Virus record (IMG/VR): IMGVR_UViG_3300021964_000023
Coordinates: 43,282-107,281 of that record
Source: a virus
DNA length: 64,000 nucleotides
Direction: 5' to 3' (one strand)
Shown here in pieces: positions 1 through 8,599 of this stretch. The notes below the pieces were generated by a model. That model saw only the letters and a program-made list of their open reading frames with translations. It searched no databases and was not told the origin of the DNA. A program made the position numbers and the translations under genes. Each line of letters opens with the position of its first letter. Within the stretch, counting starts at the first letter, position 1.

Positions 1-1
1 A

Positions 2-799
2 ATTGTAGGTAATCATACTGCATACTACAAAAATACAAATGAGTTGAATGCAGTTGATCTCTTGCTTAGAGAATATAAGAATGTCAAAGTATATTCTGAA
101 CCAACTGAAGCAAAGTTGGGTAAATTAAACGTATTGTTCATTCCTTGGATTAATGATGAAAATTTTGAAACTACCCATCAATCTATTAAAAGTAGCAGTA
201 GCAAGTGCGCGATGGGGCACCTTGAACTACGAGGATTTCCAGCTTATCGTGGACACACCATGGAGGAAGGTCTTGATGGCAAGTTATTTGCGTCGTTCAC
301 CCATGTCTTCAGTGGTCACTATCACACTAGATCAACAGACGGAAGAATAAGTTATTTGGGTAATCCATACGAGATTTACTCAAATGATATTGGTGATGAT
401 AGAGGATTCCACATTCTCGATACTACTACGATGGAATTGGAATCAATCAATAACCCATACACAATGTATGAAGTAATTGATTATGAGGATACTCCATATC
501 AAACCTTTGATACCAGAAAGTATGAAGGCAAGATTGTCAAGTTGATTGTTCGTAAAAAGAGTGATCCTAAAAAGTATGAGAAGTTCGTTGATAAACTTCT
601 TGGATCAGATATCAATGAGATGAAAATTGTTGAAACCTTTGTCGATGTTGAGACAAACTTTGACGACTATGATCCAGAGTCCGAAGATACTATTTCTATT
701 TTAAGTAAATATATTGATGATTCTGATCTATCTCTAAATAAAGCAGAAGTCAAACATTTGATACATCAGGTTTACAAACAAGCATGTGAATTGATATAA
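2..799 (+). CDS. gp47: gp47 recombination endonuclease subunit (5' truncated)
   Basis: This is the 3' part of the Mre11-like nuclease gp47 (T4 naming), which with gp46 resects DNA ends for recombination-dependent replication. The frame is open from base 2 and its first residues read IVGNH, the GNH metal-binding motif of metallophosphoesterases. The gene therefore begins left of the window, and the TTG at 44 is not its start. GHLELRG and FSGHYHTR supply later histidine ligands. 265 residues are visible; T4 gp47 has about 340. The next gene starts two bases after the stop, as expected in an operon with gp46. Confidence 0.93.
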   Translation: MVGNHTAYYKNTNELNAVDLLLREYKNVKVYSEPTEAKLGKLNVLFIPWINDENFETTHQSIKSSSSKCAMGHLELRGFPAYRGHTMEEGLDGKLFASFTHVFSGHYHTRSTDGRISYLGNPYEIYSNDIGDDRGFHILDTTTMELESINNPYTMYEVIDYEDTPYQTFDTRKYEGKIVKLIVRKKSDPKKYEKFVDKLLGSDINEMKIVETFVDVETNFDDYDPESEDTISILSKYIDDSDLSLNKAEVKHLIHQVYKQACELI

Positions 800-800
800 T

Positions 801-1061
801 ATGTTTATTCTCACTCTATCTGGAAAAAATAAAGAAGGAGCATACTCTGTCACGAATAGTAAAGGAAATCAAATCCTTTATATTTTTGAGCAAGAAGATG
901 ATGCTCTTCGTTTTTCTATGATGCTTGAGGATAAGGATTATCCAGAATTGGATGTTGTTGAAGTAGATGATGATCTCATGATTCAAACATGTGAGATGCA
1001 TGAGTATAACTATGCCATCATTACTGCCAATGATCTTGTAATACCGCCAGATGAAGATTAA
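801..1061 (+). CDS. DUF3110-like small protein
   Basis: An 86-residue acidic protein lies between gp47 and gp46. The pattern of an N-terminal strand (MFILTLSG), then FEQEDDALRFSMMLE, then a strand with acidic residues resembles DUF3110, a family of small cyanobacterial and cyanophage proteins of unknown function. The stop codon overlaps the gp46 start (TAATGA), so the two are probably translated together. The family call is from memory of the pattern; no role is known. Confidence 0.75.
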   Translation: MFILTLSGKNKEGAYSVTNSKGNQILYIFEQEDDALRFSMMLEDKDYPELDVVEVDDDLMIQTCEMHEYNYAIITANDLVIPPDED

Positions 1062-2773
1062 TGATTTGTTTTGAGAAGATTCGTTACAAGAACTTTCTTA
1101 GTACTGGAAATCAATTTACTGAATTAGATTTTACAAAAGCATCAACTACTCTTGTTGTTGGCAACAATGGTGCTGGTAAAAGCACAATGCTTGATGCATT
1201 GACTTTCTCTCTATTCGGTAAATCATATCGCGGTGTTAATAAACCTCTCTTGATTAACTCTGTTAACGAGAAGGATTGTCTTGTTGAGATTGAATTTAAA
1301 ATTGGGAATACTGCTTGGAAGGTTGTGCGTGGCATTAAACCTACAGTATTCCAAATTTATAAAGATGGGGAACTATTAAACTCTGATGCAGCTTCCAAAG
1401 ACCAGCAGACCTGGTTGGAGAGAGTAGTTCTAAAGATGAATTATAAGTCATTTACTCAGATCGTGATTCTGGGTAGTAGTAACTTCATTCCCTTTATGCA
1501 ACTCCCTGCAGCATCTAGGAGAGAAGTTATTGAAGATTTGTTGGATATTAAAATCTTCTCCTCTATGAATACTGTTGTAAAGGAGAATATTAAATCAATT
1601 AAAGATGAAATTCGTACTCTAGACTATAAGACCGATAATCTTGAAGAGAAGGTCAAGATGCAAAAAGACTTCATTGTAGAAGTTGAGAGACTTGCTACAG
1701 AAGATATTGGTGCCAAGAAAAATCAAATCAAAACTCTAACAGATACTCAAGATAAACTTTTAAAAGACTCTTTGGATGTTGAGAATTCTTTGATTGAAAA
1801 GCAAAAAGAACTTGAAAAGTATTCTGGTGCAACTGCTAAGTTGAGGAAGTTGGGTAATTTAAAGGGTAAGATCTCACAGAAGGTATCTGTCATTACTGAA
1901 GAACATAAGTTTTTTAGTGATAATACGGTTTGCCCCACTTGTACCCAGTCTATTGAAGAGACCTTTAGAATAAATAGAATTAGCGACGCTCAAAATAAAG
2001 CAAAAGAGTTGCGTTCTGGTTTTATACAACTAGAAGAGGCAATTAAAGAGGAAGAAGATCGAGAGCGTCACTTCTCTACAGTTTCTAAAGAGGTTACTAA
2101 CCTTACACATGAGATTTCTCAAATCAATACTAAGATCTCTGGATATCAAAGACAAGTCCGAGATCTTGAACAGGAAATTCAAACTGTTGCCACTAGACTT
2201 GCAGAAAGAAATTCTGAACATGAGAAGCTAGAGAGTTTACAAGAACAATTTAGGACCGCTTCCGAAGAGACGGAATCTAAAAAAGATCAACTGACTAACT
2301 TTAACTTTGTGTATGATCTTTTAAAAGATGGAGGCGTCAAAACACAAATCATTAAAAAGTATCTGCCACTTATTAACAGTCAAGTTAATAAGTATTTGCA
2401 GATGATGGAGTTTTTCATTAACTTCTGCCTGGACGAGGAGTTTAATGAATCAATCCAATCTCCCATCCAAGAGGATTTTTCTTACTCTTCATTCAGTGAA
2501 GGTGAGAAGATGCGTATCGATCTTGCTCTCTTGTTTACGTGGAGAGAGATTGCTAAGATTAAGAACTCTTTAAATTGTAACCTCATCATCTTTGACGAAA
2601 CTTTTGACTCGTCTCTTGATGGGTTTGGAACCGATGAATTCATGAAGATTATTCGGTTTGTTATTAAGGACGCTAATACGTTTGTCATCTCTCATAAAGA
2701 GGGAATGCGTGATAAGTTCTTAAACGTGTTAAAATTTGAGAAGCAAAAGGGATTCAGTAGGTTAGTTGTATGA
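1061..2773 (+). CDS. gp46: gp46 recombination endonuclease subunit (Rad50/SMC-like ATPase)
   Basis: This 570-residue protein is the Rad50-like partner of gp47. The Walker A motif GNNGAGKS is at residues 34-41. A long coiled coil surrounds the zinc hook CPTC (residues 291-294). The ABC signature SEGEKMRIDL starts near 479 and Walker B LIIFDE near 508. Length and order match T4 gp46 (560 residues). The start overlaps the upstream stop, and the stop overlaps the start of the epimerase gene (ATGA). Gp46/47 process DNA ends to load UvsX, encoded further along. Confidence 0.97.
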   Translation: MICFEKIRYKNFLSTGNQFTELDFTKASTTLVVGNNGAGKSTMLDALTFSLFGKSYRGVNKPLLINSVNEKDCLVEIEFKIGNTAWKVVRGIKPTVFQIYKDGELLNSDAASKDQQTWLERVVLKMNYKSFTQIVILGSSNFIPFMQLPAASRREVIEDLLDIKIFSSMNTVVKENIKSIKDEIRTLDYKTDNLEEKVKMQKDFIVEVERLATEDIGAKKNQIKTLTDTQDKLLKDSLDVENSLIEKQKELEKYSGATAKLRKLGNLKGKISQKVSVITEEHKFFSDNTVCPTCTQSIEETFRINRISDAQNKAKELRSGFIQLEEAIKEEEDRERHFSTVSKEVTNLTHEISQINTKISGYQRQVRDLEQEIQTVATRLAERNSEHEKLESLQEQFRTASEETESKKDQLTNFNFVYDLLKDGGVKTQIIKKYLPLINSQVNKYLQMMEFFINFCLDEEFNESIQSPIQEDFSYSSFSEGEKMRIDLALLFTWREIAKIKNSLNCNLIIFDETFDSSLDGFGTDEFMKIIRFVIKDANTFVISHKEGMRDKFLNVLKFEKQKGFSRLVV

Positions 2774-3687
2774 ATTGCTTAGTAACAGGTGGTAGTGGAT
2801 TTATTGGTTCTAATTTGGTAGATGCTCTAGTAGGTGCTGGACATACGGTAACAGTAATTGATAATGAGTATTCGGATGCTCATGACCAGTTTTATTACAA
2901 TGAGAAGGCACATTATGTAAAGCAAGATATTTGTAATTACGAACTCACTAGAATTTTTTATTGTGGGGTTGATTGGGTCTTTCATCTTGCAGCAGAAGCA
3001 AGGATTCAACCAGCAATTAAAAATCCACTTAACGCTGTTAAAATTAATACTCTTGGTACAGCAACCGTTCTTCAATGTGCTAGAGAAGCAAATGTTAGCA
3101 GGGTGATTTACTCATCTACTTCCTCTGCATATGGATTTAATTCTCCACCAAACACTGAGACTCAAGGAGATGACTGTCTGAATCCTTATTCAGTATCTAA
3201 GGTTGCTGGTGAGAAGTTGTGTGCGATGTATACTGATCTGTTTAATCTCAATACGATTATCTTCAGATACTTTAATGTTTATGGTGAGCGTCAACCACTT
3301 AAAGGTCAATATGCTCCTGTGATTGGAATTTTCCTTCGTCAACTTGCTAATGGTGAAGAGTTGACTGTAGTTGGTGATGGTGAGCAACGTAGAGACTTTA
3401 CTCATGTCTCTGATGTTGTCCAGGCAAATATTCTTGCCGCAACTAAAGATCTACCTGAAGACGCTTTTGGTAAAGTTTATAATGTGGGTAATGGGGAGAA
3501 CTACTCTGTCAATGAGATTGCAGCGATGATCTCTTCCAGGAAGCGATTCATTGATGCTCGTCCAGGAGAGGCAAGAATCACTCTTGCAGACAACTCTAGA
3601 CTTAAAGAGACCCTTGGTTGGGAACCTACAGTAGACCTTAGGGAGTGGGTTGCCAAAGCAGTGGACAGTGTAAAAACTGGTTCCTGA
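2770..3687 (+). CDS. NAD-dependent sugar epimerase/dehydratase (extended SDR)
   Basis: A 305-residue extended short-chain dehydrogenase/reductase. The NAD-binding GGSGFIGSN motif is at residues 7-15, a Ser/Thr-rich active-site strand (YSSTSSAYG) follows, and the catalytic YSVSK (YxxxK) is present. The fold and length match UDP-glucose/UDP-GlcNAc 4-epimerases and related NDP-sugar dehydratases; the substrate cannot be fixed from sequence. It overlaps gp46 by four bases (ATGA), so a sugar-nucleotide enzyme is embedded in a recombination operon. It probably serves the glycan genes elsewhere in the window (inference). Confidence 0.88.
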   Translation: MNCLVTGGSGFIGSNLVDALVGAGHTVTVIDNEYSDAHDQFYYNEKAHYVKQDICNYELTRIFYCGVDWVFHLAAEARIQPAIKNPLNAVKINTLGTATVLQCAREANVSRVIYSSTSSAYGFNSPPNTETQGDDCLNPYSVSKVAGEKLCAMYTDLFNLNTIIFRYFNVYGERQPLKGQYAPVIGIFLRQLANGEELTVVGDGEQRRDFTHVSDVVQANILAATKDLPEDAFGKVYNVGNGENYSVNEIAAMISSRKRFIDARPGEARITLADNSRLKETLGWEPTVDLREWVAKAVDSVKTGS

Positions 3688-3712
3688 CCGTCCATATGGG
3701 GATTCCTCTTTG

Positions 3713-3739
3713 TATACTGTGTTCAGTTCAAACGAATCC
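3713..3739 (+). promoter_or_regulatory. Shared TATACT leader element, copy 1
   Basis: TATACT followed by the block TTCAGTTCAAAC and AATCC ends two bases before the start codon of the VWA gene. A second copy lies in front of cobS at 5931-5957, with 23 of 27 bases identical. TATACT fits a -10 box, but there is no good -35 and no Shine-Dalgarno sequence. Confidence 0.6.
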
Positions 3740-3741
3740 CG

Positions 3742-5889
3742 ATGACTATCAACCACGAAGTCAAAGGACAACTTGCAAAACTGCTTGCCACTGAAGACCT
3801 GGTGGTTGAGCATCGTGCTGTAGATACTGCTCAGTTTAATGTCCATACCCGAGTGCTGACGCTCCCTCAGTGGAACAAGGCATCTAATAATGTGTATGAC
3901 CTTCTGGTGGGTCATGAAGTTGGTCACGCCCTATATACACCAGATGAAGATTGGATTAAGGATCGTAAGATCCCACCACAGATTGTCAATGTTGTCGAAG
4001 ACGCTCGTATCGAGAAGATGATGAAGCGTCGGTATGCTGGTCTTTCCAAGACCTTCTACCGAGGATACGAGGAGTTGGCAGCAGAAGACTTCTTTAGTAT
4101 TGATGATGAAGATGTGTCAACCTTCAATCTTGCAGACAAAATCAACCTGTACTGTAAGATTGGTAATTACGTAGACATTCCATTCACTAATGAAGAAGAG
4201 TCTCTTCTATCTGCAGTTTGCGATTGTGAGACTTTTGCACAAGTGCTGGATGTATCAGAAGCAATTTATAACTATTGCAAGGATGAACAGAAATCAGAGT
4301 CCCCTGCAGACGTTCAATTACAGCCGAATAATGGTGGGTCTTCCACCATCCCACAGGGATCAGATAGTCAGGAGGGAGAATCAGAATCCCCGTCCAGCGA
4401 ATTATCCCAAGGAACCAACGATTCTAACGATGATGATATTCAGGGATCTCCCACAGATGTAGCAGATCAACCCACTATGGGTGGAGATAATGGTGGAGAC
4501 TTCAATGTTGATACGATGAAATCATTTGAGGATGCCATTAAGGATCTGACTAGTGATCAATCTTATGAGAATCAATATCTTGAGGTTCCTAAGGTTAATC
4601 TTGACGCCATTATTATTCCAAACGAGGAAGTCTATCGGGATGTTCCTGAACGTTGGAATGATATTGATCCAAAATACTTTTATGAAGTTGATAAGAGATA
4701 CTCTGAGTTCAAGAAGTCGGCTCAAAAAGAAGTCAACTATTTGGTAAAGGAGTTTGAATGTCGCAAGTCTGCCAGCGCATATGCTCGCGCTACCACTGCT
4801 CGTACTGGTGTCCTAGACTGCACTAAGCTTCACACCTATAAGTACAATGAAGATTTGTTCAAGAAGGTCAGTGTTGTTCCTGATGGTAAGAATCATGGAT
4901 TGATTTTTATCCTTGATTGGTCTGGATCGATGGCAGATGTTCTTACAGATACTGTCAAACAACTGTTCAACTTGATCTGGTTCTGCAAAAAGGTCAGTAT
5001 TCCCTTCGAGGTATATGCCTTTACTAGTGACTTCCCTAAGTATGGATTTAGTGTCGATGAGGACGGAGAGCGCATCTATAAATGTCCTCCAGATACATAT
5101 AAGAAGCGGGATGGTGTTTTGCAAGTCTATGAACAGTTCTCTTTGATGAACATGTTTTCTAGTAAGACAAAGATCAAAGAACTGGACAATCAGATGAAGA
5201 CTATCTTCCGCATTGCAGAAGGGTTTAATCGCAATCACTATACTTATTATCCCATTCCTGGCAAACTATCTCTGTCAGGCACTCCCCTGAATGATACTCT
5301 TATTGCTTTGCATGAGATTATTCCTCAATTCAAGGAGAAGAATAATATTGAGAAGGTTCAGTGTGTGATTCTTACTGATGGTGAAGCACCTCCTTTGAAG
5401 TTCCATAAGACTGTTCAGCGTCACTGGGAGAATGAACCTTATCTTGGTGTTCGTCAGGTTTGTAACAACAACTGTATTCTTCGTGACCGTAAACTTGGAA
5501 CTACTTATTCTCTAAATGGTAACTGGTATGAGGTTACCGATGTTCTTTTGACTCATCTCAAGGATAAGTTCAAGGATACTAACTTTATTGGTATTCGTGT
5601 TCTTGAAGGTCGTGATGCCCATAGTTTTATTGCTCGTTACTATGGTCGATGGAATGATGATCATGATCGCATTCATGCCATCTGGAGGAGGGAGCGTGCA
5701 TTTACGATCACCAACTCTGGATATCATTCTTACTTTGCTATGTCTGCAACTTCTTTGGCACAGGACAACACCTTTGATGTCAAAGAGGATGCAACCAAAT
5801 CCCAGATCAAGAGTGCATTTGTTAAGAGTCTTCGTACTAAGAAAATGAACAAGCGAGTCTTGAACGAGTTCATCGATCTGGTCGCTTGA
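3742..5889 (+). CDS. CobT-like protein: HExxH metallopeptidase-type region plus VWA domain
   Basis: A 715-residue protein. It has HEVGH at residues 58-62 (zinc-peptidase HExxH form), an acidic, Ser/Gly/Asn-rich linker around 185-265, and a C-terminal von Willebrand A domain. The VWA MIDAS motif DWSGS is at 392-396, with SGTPLND and LTDGE further on. Related cyanophage proteins are annotated CobT or peptidase. Pairing with the adjacent CobS resembles both aerobic cobaltochelatase CobS-CobT and MoxR-VWA chaperone pairs. The ATG at 3742 has no ribosome-binding site but sits directly after the shared leader. Whether it helps cobalamin synthesis or remodels another complex is open. Confidence 0.85.
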   Translation: MTINHEVKGQLAKLLATEDLVVEHRAVDTAQFNVHTRVLTLPQWNKASNNVYDLLVGHEVGHALYTPDEDWIKDRKIPPQIVNVVEDARIEKMMKRRYAGLSKTFYRGYEELAAEDFFSIDDEDVSTFNLADKINLYCKIGNYVDIPFTNEEESLLSAVCDCETFAQVLDVSEAIYNYCKDEQKSESPADVQLQPNNGGSSTIPQGSDSQEGESESPSSELSQGTNDSNDDDIQGSPTDVADQPTMGGDNGGDFNVDTMKSFEDAIKDLTSDQSYENQYLEVPKVNLDAIIIPNEEVYRDVPERWNDIDPKYFYEVDKRYSEFKKSAQKEVNYLVKEFECRKSASAYARATTARTGVLDCTKLHTYKYNEDLFKKVSVVPDGKNHGLIFILDWSGSMADVLTDTVKQLFNLIWFCKKVSIPFEVYAFTSDFPKYGFSVDEDGERIYKCPPDTYKKRDGVLQVYEQFSLMNMFSSKTKIKELDNQMKTIFRIAEGFNRNHYTYYPIPGKLSLSGTPLNDTLIALHEIIPQFKEKNNIEKVQCVILTDGEAPPLKFHKTVQRHWENEPYLGVRQVCNNNCILRDRKLGTTYSLNGNWYEVTDVLLTHLKDKFKDTNFIGIRVLEGRDAHSFIARYYGRWNDDHDRIHAIWRRERAFTITNSGYHSYFAMSATSLAQDNTFDVKEDATKSQIKSAFVKSLRTKKMNKRVLNEFIDLVA

Positions 5890-5901
5890 TAAACTGTCCA
5901 C

Positions 5902-5920
5902 GGGGGATCTTAGTTCCCCC
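5902..5920 (+). terminator. Hairpin between VWA gene and cobS
   Basis: GGGGGA pairs with TCCCCC around a 7-base loop, just after the VWA stop codon. No T-run follows, so it may slow or process transcripts rather than terminate them. Confidence 0.5.
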
Positions 5921-5930
5921 ACCTCTCCAC

Positions 5931-5957
5931 TATACTAACTTCAGTTCAAACAAATCC
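5931..5957 (+). promoter_or_regulatory. Shared TATACT leader element, copy 2
   Basis: The second copy of the element described at 3713-3739, ending one base before the cobS start codon. The two copies share TATACT, TTCAGTTCAAAC and AATCC with the same internal spacing. Confidence 0.6.
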
Positions 5958-5958
5958 A

Positions 5959-7056
5959 ATGGGTCTCTCCAAAGAAGGCATCGTCAACTCTCTGCAAGAT
6001 CTCTACGGAGATTCTGTGACTGCAGCAGACATTCGTGCTTGGTGTGCGATGAACGATGCCAACTATCAGACCGTTACCAATAAAATTGCTGATTGTAAAG
6101 TTGGTCGTGGTAAGTGGAATCTTACTGTTCGGGAACAGATGGAGCAAAACTACCAGGCACCTGCTGCATCCCCTGCAATTATTCCCTCTCAGGAACAAAA
6201 CCTTATCCCTGAAAAAGATGATTCCTTCGTCAAGTTTGGTAACTTCGCTGATATTAAAAAAATTATTCAGTCCCATCTATTCTATCCAACGTTCATTACT
6301 GGACTCTCTGGCAATGGTAAAACGCTCTCAGTTGAGCAAGCGTGTGCAGCTTTGGGTCGGGAACTCATCCGCGTAAATATCACTATTGAAACTGATGAAG
6401 ACGATCTTATTGGTGGCTTCCGTCTTATCGATGGGGCAACTGTTTGGCATAATGGACCTGTCGTTGAAGCACTCGAACGAGGAGCAATCCTGCTACTCGA
6501 TGAAATTGACCTTGCTTCCAACAAAATTCTATGCCTCCAGTCCATCCTTGAAGGTAAGGGTGTGTTCTTGAAGAAGATTGGTAAGTTTGTTCAACCTACC
6601 GCTGGGTTCAACGTCATTGCAACTGCCAACACTAAGGGTAAGGGTAGTGATGATGGACGATTCATTGGAACCAATGTTCTCAATGAAGCATTCCTTGAGC
6701 GATTCCCAGTGACGTTTGAGCAGTCTTATCCTACGGTCTCTGTTGAGAAGAACATTCTCTCCAAGATTTGTGGTGATGATGACTTCTGCCAACGTCTTGT
6801 AGATTGGGCAGACATTATCCGTAAGACCTTCTATGATGGTGGTATTGAAGAGATCATCAGCACCCGTCGTCTGGTTCACATTGTTAAGGCATATGAGATC
6901 TTTGGCAATAAAGAGAAGGCAATGCAAGTTTGTATCAATCGATTTGATGAAGATACCAAGCAAGCATTTCTGGAACTCTACGACAAAGTTGATGCTGACT
7001 TTGACCTGACTGCTACTGGTGAGAAGGTATACATTGACCAAGAGATTGGATCCTGA
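5959..7056 (+). CDS. cobS: CobS-like AAA+ ATPase
   Basis: A 365-residue MoxR-class AAA+ ATPase, known in T4-like cyanophages as the cobaltochelatase subunit CobS. Walker A (LSGNGKT) is near residues 116-122 and Walker B is LLLDEIDL. TANTKGKGSDD and FLERF follow as sensor and arginine-finger regions. It follows the VWA/CobT-like gene by 70 bases and has the same leader, which points to co-regulation and a shared complex. In bacteria CobS and CobT with CobN insert cobalt into the corrin ring; no CobN is present here, so a direct role in cobalamin synthesis is an inference. Confidence 0.9.
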   Translation: MGLSKEGIVNSLQDLYGDSVTAADIRAWCAMNDANYQTVTNKIADCKVGRGKWNLTVREQMEQNYQAPAASPAIIPSQEQNLIPEKDDSFVKFGNFADIKKIIQSHLFYPTFITGLSGNGKTLSVEQACAALGRELIRVNITIETDEDDLIGGFRLIDGATVWHNGPVVEALERGAILLLDEIDLASNKILCLQSILEGKGVFLKKIGKFVQPTAGFNVIATANTKGKGSDDGRFIGTNVLNEAFLERFPVTFEQSYPTVSVEKNILSKICGDDDFCQRLVDWADIIRKTFYDGGIEEIISTRRLVHIVKAYEIFGNKEKAMQVCINRFDEDTKQAFLELYDKVDADFDLTATGEKVYIDQEIGS

Positions 7057-7062
7057 TATAAT
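7034..7062 (+). promoter_or_regulatory. Sigma70-type promoter upstream of the replication module
   Basis: TTGACC and TATAAT are separated by exactly 17 bp, and a TGA precedes the -10 box (extended -10). It overlaps the end of cobS and lies 15 bases before the next start codon, so it can start the clamp-loader module separately. Confidence 0.7.
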
Positions 7063-7076
7063 GATAACTGATAACT

Positions 7077-7619
7077 ATGCCTCATGACCCCCGCTACTTT
7101 GTAATGGATCAAGTAAAGCATTCCGATTATTATTACGACTATGATCGTAATGGCAGTGACAGACCCAATCCTTTCAGCACATCTAATCAAGACTTCTGGG
7201 AGGAAGATGGGTTCAGTTTGACTGGTAATCCTGGTGCTATGGCACCAGACACTATTTCATTCAACCTTACTATGGAACCTGAAGACAAAATTGATTTGAA
7301 CCTTGATCAACTTACGACCAATGGTTTTTGGAAGTACGAAGAAGATAAGACTATGAAAGAGATTCGTGAGTATCTCTCTTCAACATATAAATCTCACTAC
7401 ACCTCTCAAGAATCTAAAACCCAGACTCTTGACTTGATTGAGAGCATTGGTGATTCAGAACCCTTCTGTCGATCTAATGCAATCAAATACCTGTCTCGAT
7501 TTGGTAAGAAGAACGGTAAGTCAAAGCAAGACATTCTAAAAGCAATTCACTATTGCATTCTTCTCTACCACTTCTCTGGACTGCATAATGAAATTAAGGG
7601 AACCTATGAAACTTTCTGA
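7077..7619 (+). CDS. Protein with DUF3310-like C-terminal domain
   Basis: 180 residues. The N-terminal 90 are Asp/Tyr-rich and unrecognised. The C-terminal part (HYTSQE, then NAIKYLSRFGKKNGK, then DILKAIHY) matches the pattern of DUF3310, small phage proteins related to T7 gp1.7, a nucleotide kinase. It overlaps the start of gp45 by 14 bases and is probably translated with it. Kinase activity is not shown by any motif here. Confidence 0.65.
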   Translation: MPHDPRYFVMDQVKHSDYYYDYDRNGSDRPNPFSTSNQDFWEEDGFSLTGNPGAMAPDTISFNLTMEPEDKIDLNLDQLTTNGFWKYEEDKTMKEIREYLSSTYKSHYTSQESKTQTLDLIESIGDSEPFCRSNAIKYLSRFGKKNGKSKQDILKAIHYCILLYHFSGLHNEIKGTYETF

Positions 7620-8268
7620 TAAGACAATCAACCTTCTGAAGAACTTCTCGGACATCAATCAGTCCATCTTGTTCAAAAAAGGCAACAAGCTCCGCACTAT
7701 CTCTGTGATGAAGAACATCATGGCAGAAGCAGAGGTTCAAGAAGAGTTCCCTAAAGACTTTGCAATCTATGATTTGACTCAGTTCCTTCGGGGTATGTAC
7801 CTGCACAACCAACCAGAACTTGATTTTGGTAATGATGGGCACGTTGTCATTCGTGAAGGCAAGACTCGCTCTAAGTACTTCTTCGCTGACCCCAGTGTAA
7901 TCGTAGTACCCCCTGAGAAGTCTCTAACTCTTCCCACAATGGATGTTGAGTTTGAATTGGCTGCAGAGCAACTTGAGAAGATTCGTAAGGCAGTTTTGGC
8001 ATTCCAGCTTCCTGATCTCTCCGTTGTCGGTGAGGCAGGAGTTGTTAAACTTGTTGTTCATGACAAGAAGAATGATACTTCCAATGACTTTCAAGTTATT
8101 GTTGGTGAGACTAATGAAGAGTTCTGCTTCCATTTTAAAGTTGAGAACATCAAGGTTATTCCTGGTGATTACAACGTCAGCATCTCCAGTAAACTTTTGT
8201 CAAAGTTTGTCAACACTGACTATGATCTGACCTATTATATTGCTCTGGAACCTGATTCTAACTTCTAA
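7606..8268 (+). CDS. gp45: gp45 sliding clamp
   Basis: A 220-residue DNA polymerase processivity factor of the T4 gp45 type. I start it at the second ATG (7606, MKLSDKTINLLKNF), which matches the T4 N-terminus; the ATG at 7588 would add six residues. The pattern FAIYDLTQFLRGM and the closing strand YIALEPDSNF fit gp45. The clamp encircles DNA and in T4 also activates late transcription, relevant to the late promoters found downstream. It is followed by clamp-loader genes. Confidence 0.92.
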   Translation: MKLSDKTINLLKNFSDINQSILFKKGNKLRTISVMKNIMAEAEVQEEFPKDFAIYDLTQFLRGMYLHNQPELDFGNDGHVVIREGKTRSKYFFADPSVIVVPPEKSLTLPTMDVEFELAAEQLEKIRKAVLAFQLPDLSVVGEAGVVKLVVHDKKNDTSNDFQVIVGETNEEFCFHFKVENIKVIPGDYNVSISSKLLSKFVNTDYDLTYYIALEPDSNF

Positions 8269-8480
8269 TGCGTACTCTTACGTTGATGAGGATTGTGGGC
8301 AGCATTGGTGTCATTGCTGCCTATTTCATTATCCTCCATGTCAATGTTCTTACGGGTGTGATCATCAACTTCATTGCTGATCTGATCTCTATTCCGTATT
8401 TTGCAAAAACAAAAGCCTGGGATGTAGTGATCATGCTATCATTCCTACTGGCAATTTCAATGTCAAAACTGGTACAATGA
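8268..8480 (+). CDS. Small membrane protein
   Basis: 70 residues with two hydrophobic segments (about 8-38 and 50-68) separated by a short polar stretch. It begins inside the gp45 stop codon (TAATG) and its own stop overlaps the next ATG. I recognise no family. Its place between clamp and clamp loader suggests co-expression, not shared function. Confidence 0.6.
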   Translation: MRTLTLMRIVGSIGVIAAYFIILHVNVLTGVIINFIADLISIPYFAKTKAWDVVIMLSFLLAISMSKLVQ

Positions 8481-8599
8481 ACATAACCCAAGCGATGACC
8501 CTCCTACTTCTATCTAAGTGTTTGGTTCATCCACATCTGGGTTTATGCTTTATTCTCTTTATTACTGATCCAAAAAACAAGATTGGATATGACTCGTGA
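8477..8599 (+). CDS. Possible 40-residue membrane micro-protein
   Basis: A short frame starting at an ATGA overlap with the previous gene and ending 11 bases inside gp44. Residues 7-31 are hydrophobic. It fills the only gap between the clamp and loader genes, in keeping with the tight packing here, but has no recognisable family. Confidence 0.4.
   Translation: MNITQAMTLLLLSKCLVHPHLGLCFILFITDPKNKIGYDS

Noticed and set aside
3451-3927. Reverse-strand frame of 158 residues between the epimerase and VWA genes
   Set aside because: It covers the 3' end of one gene and the 5' end of the other, plus the shared leader, and has no recognisable domain.
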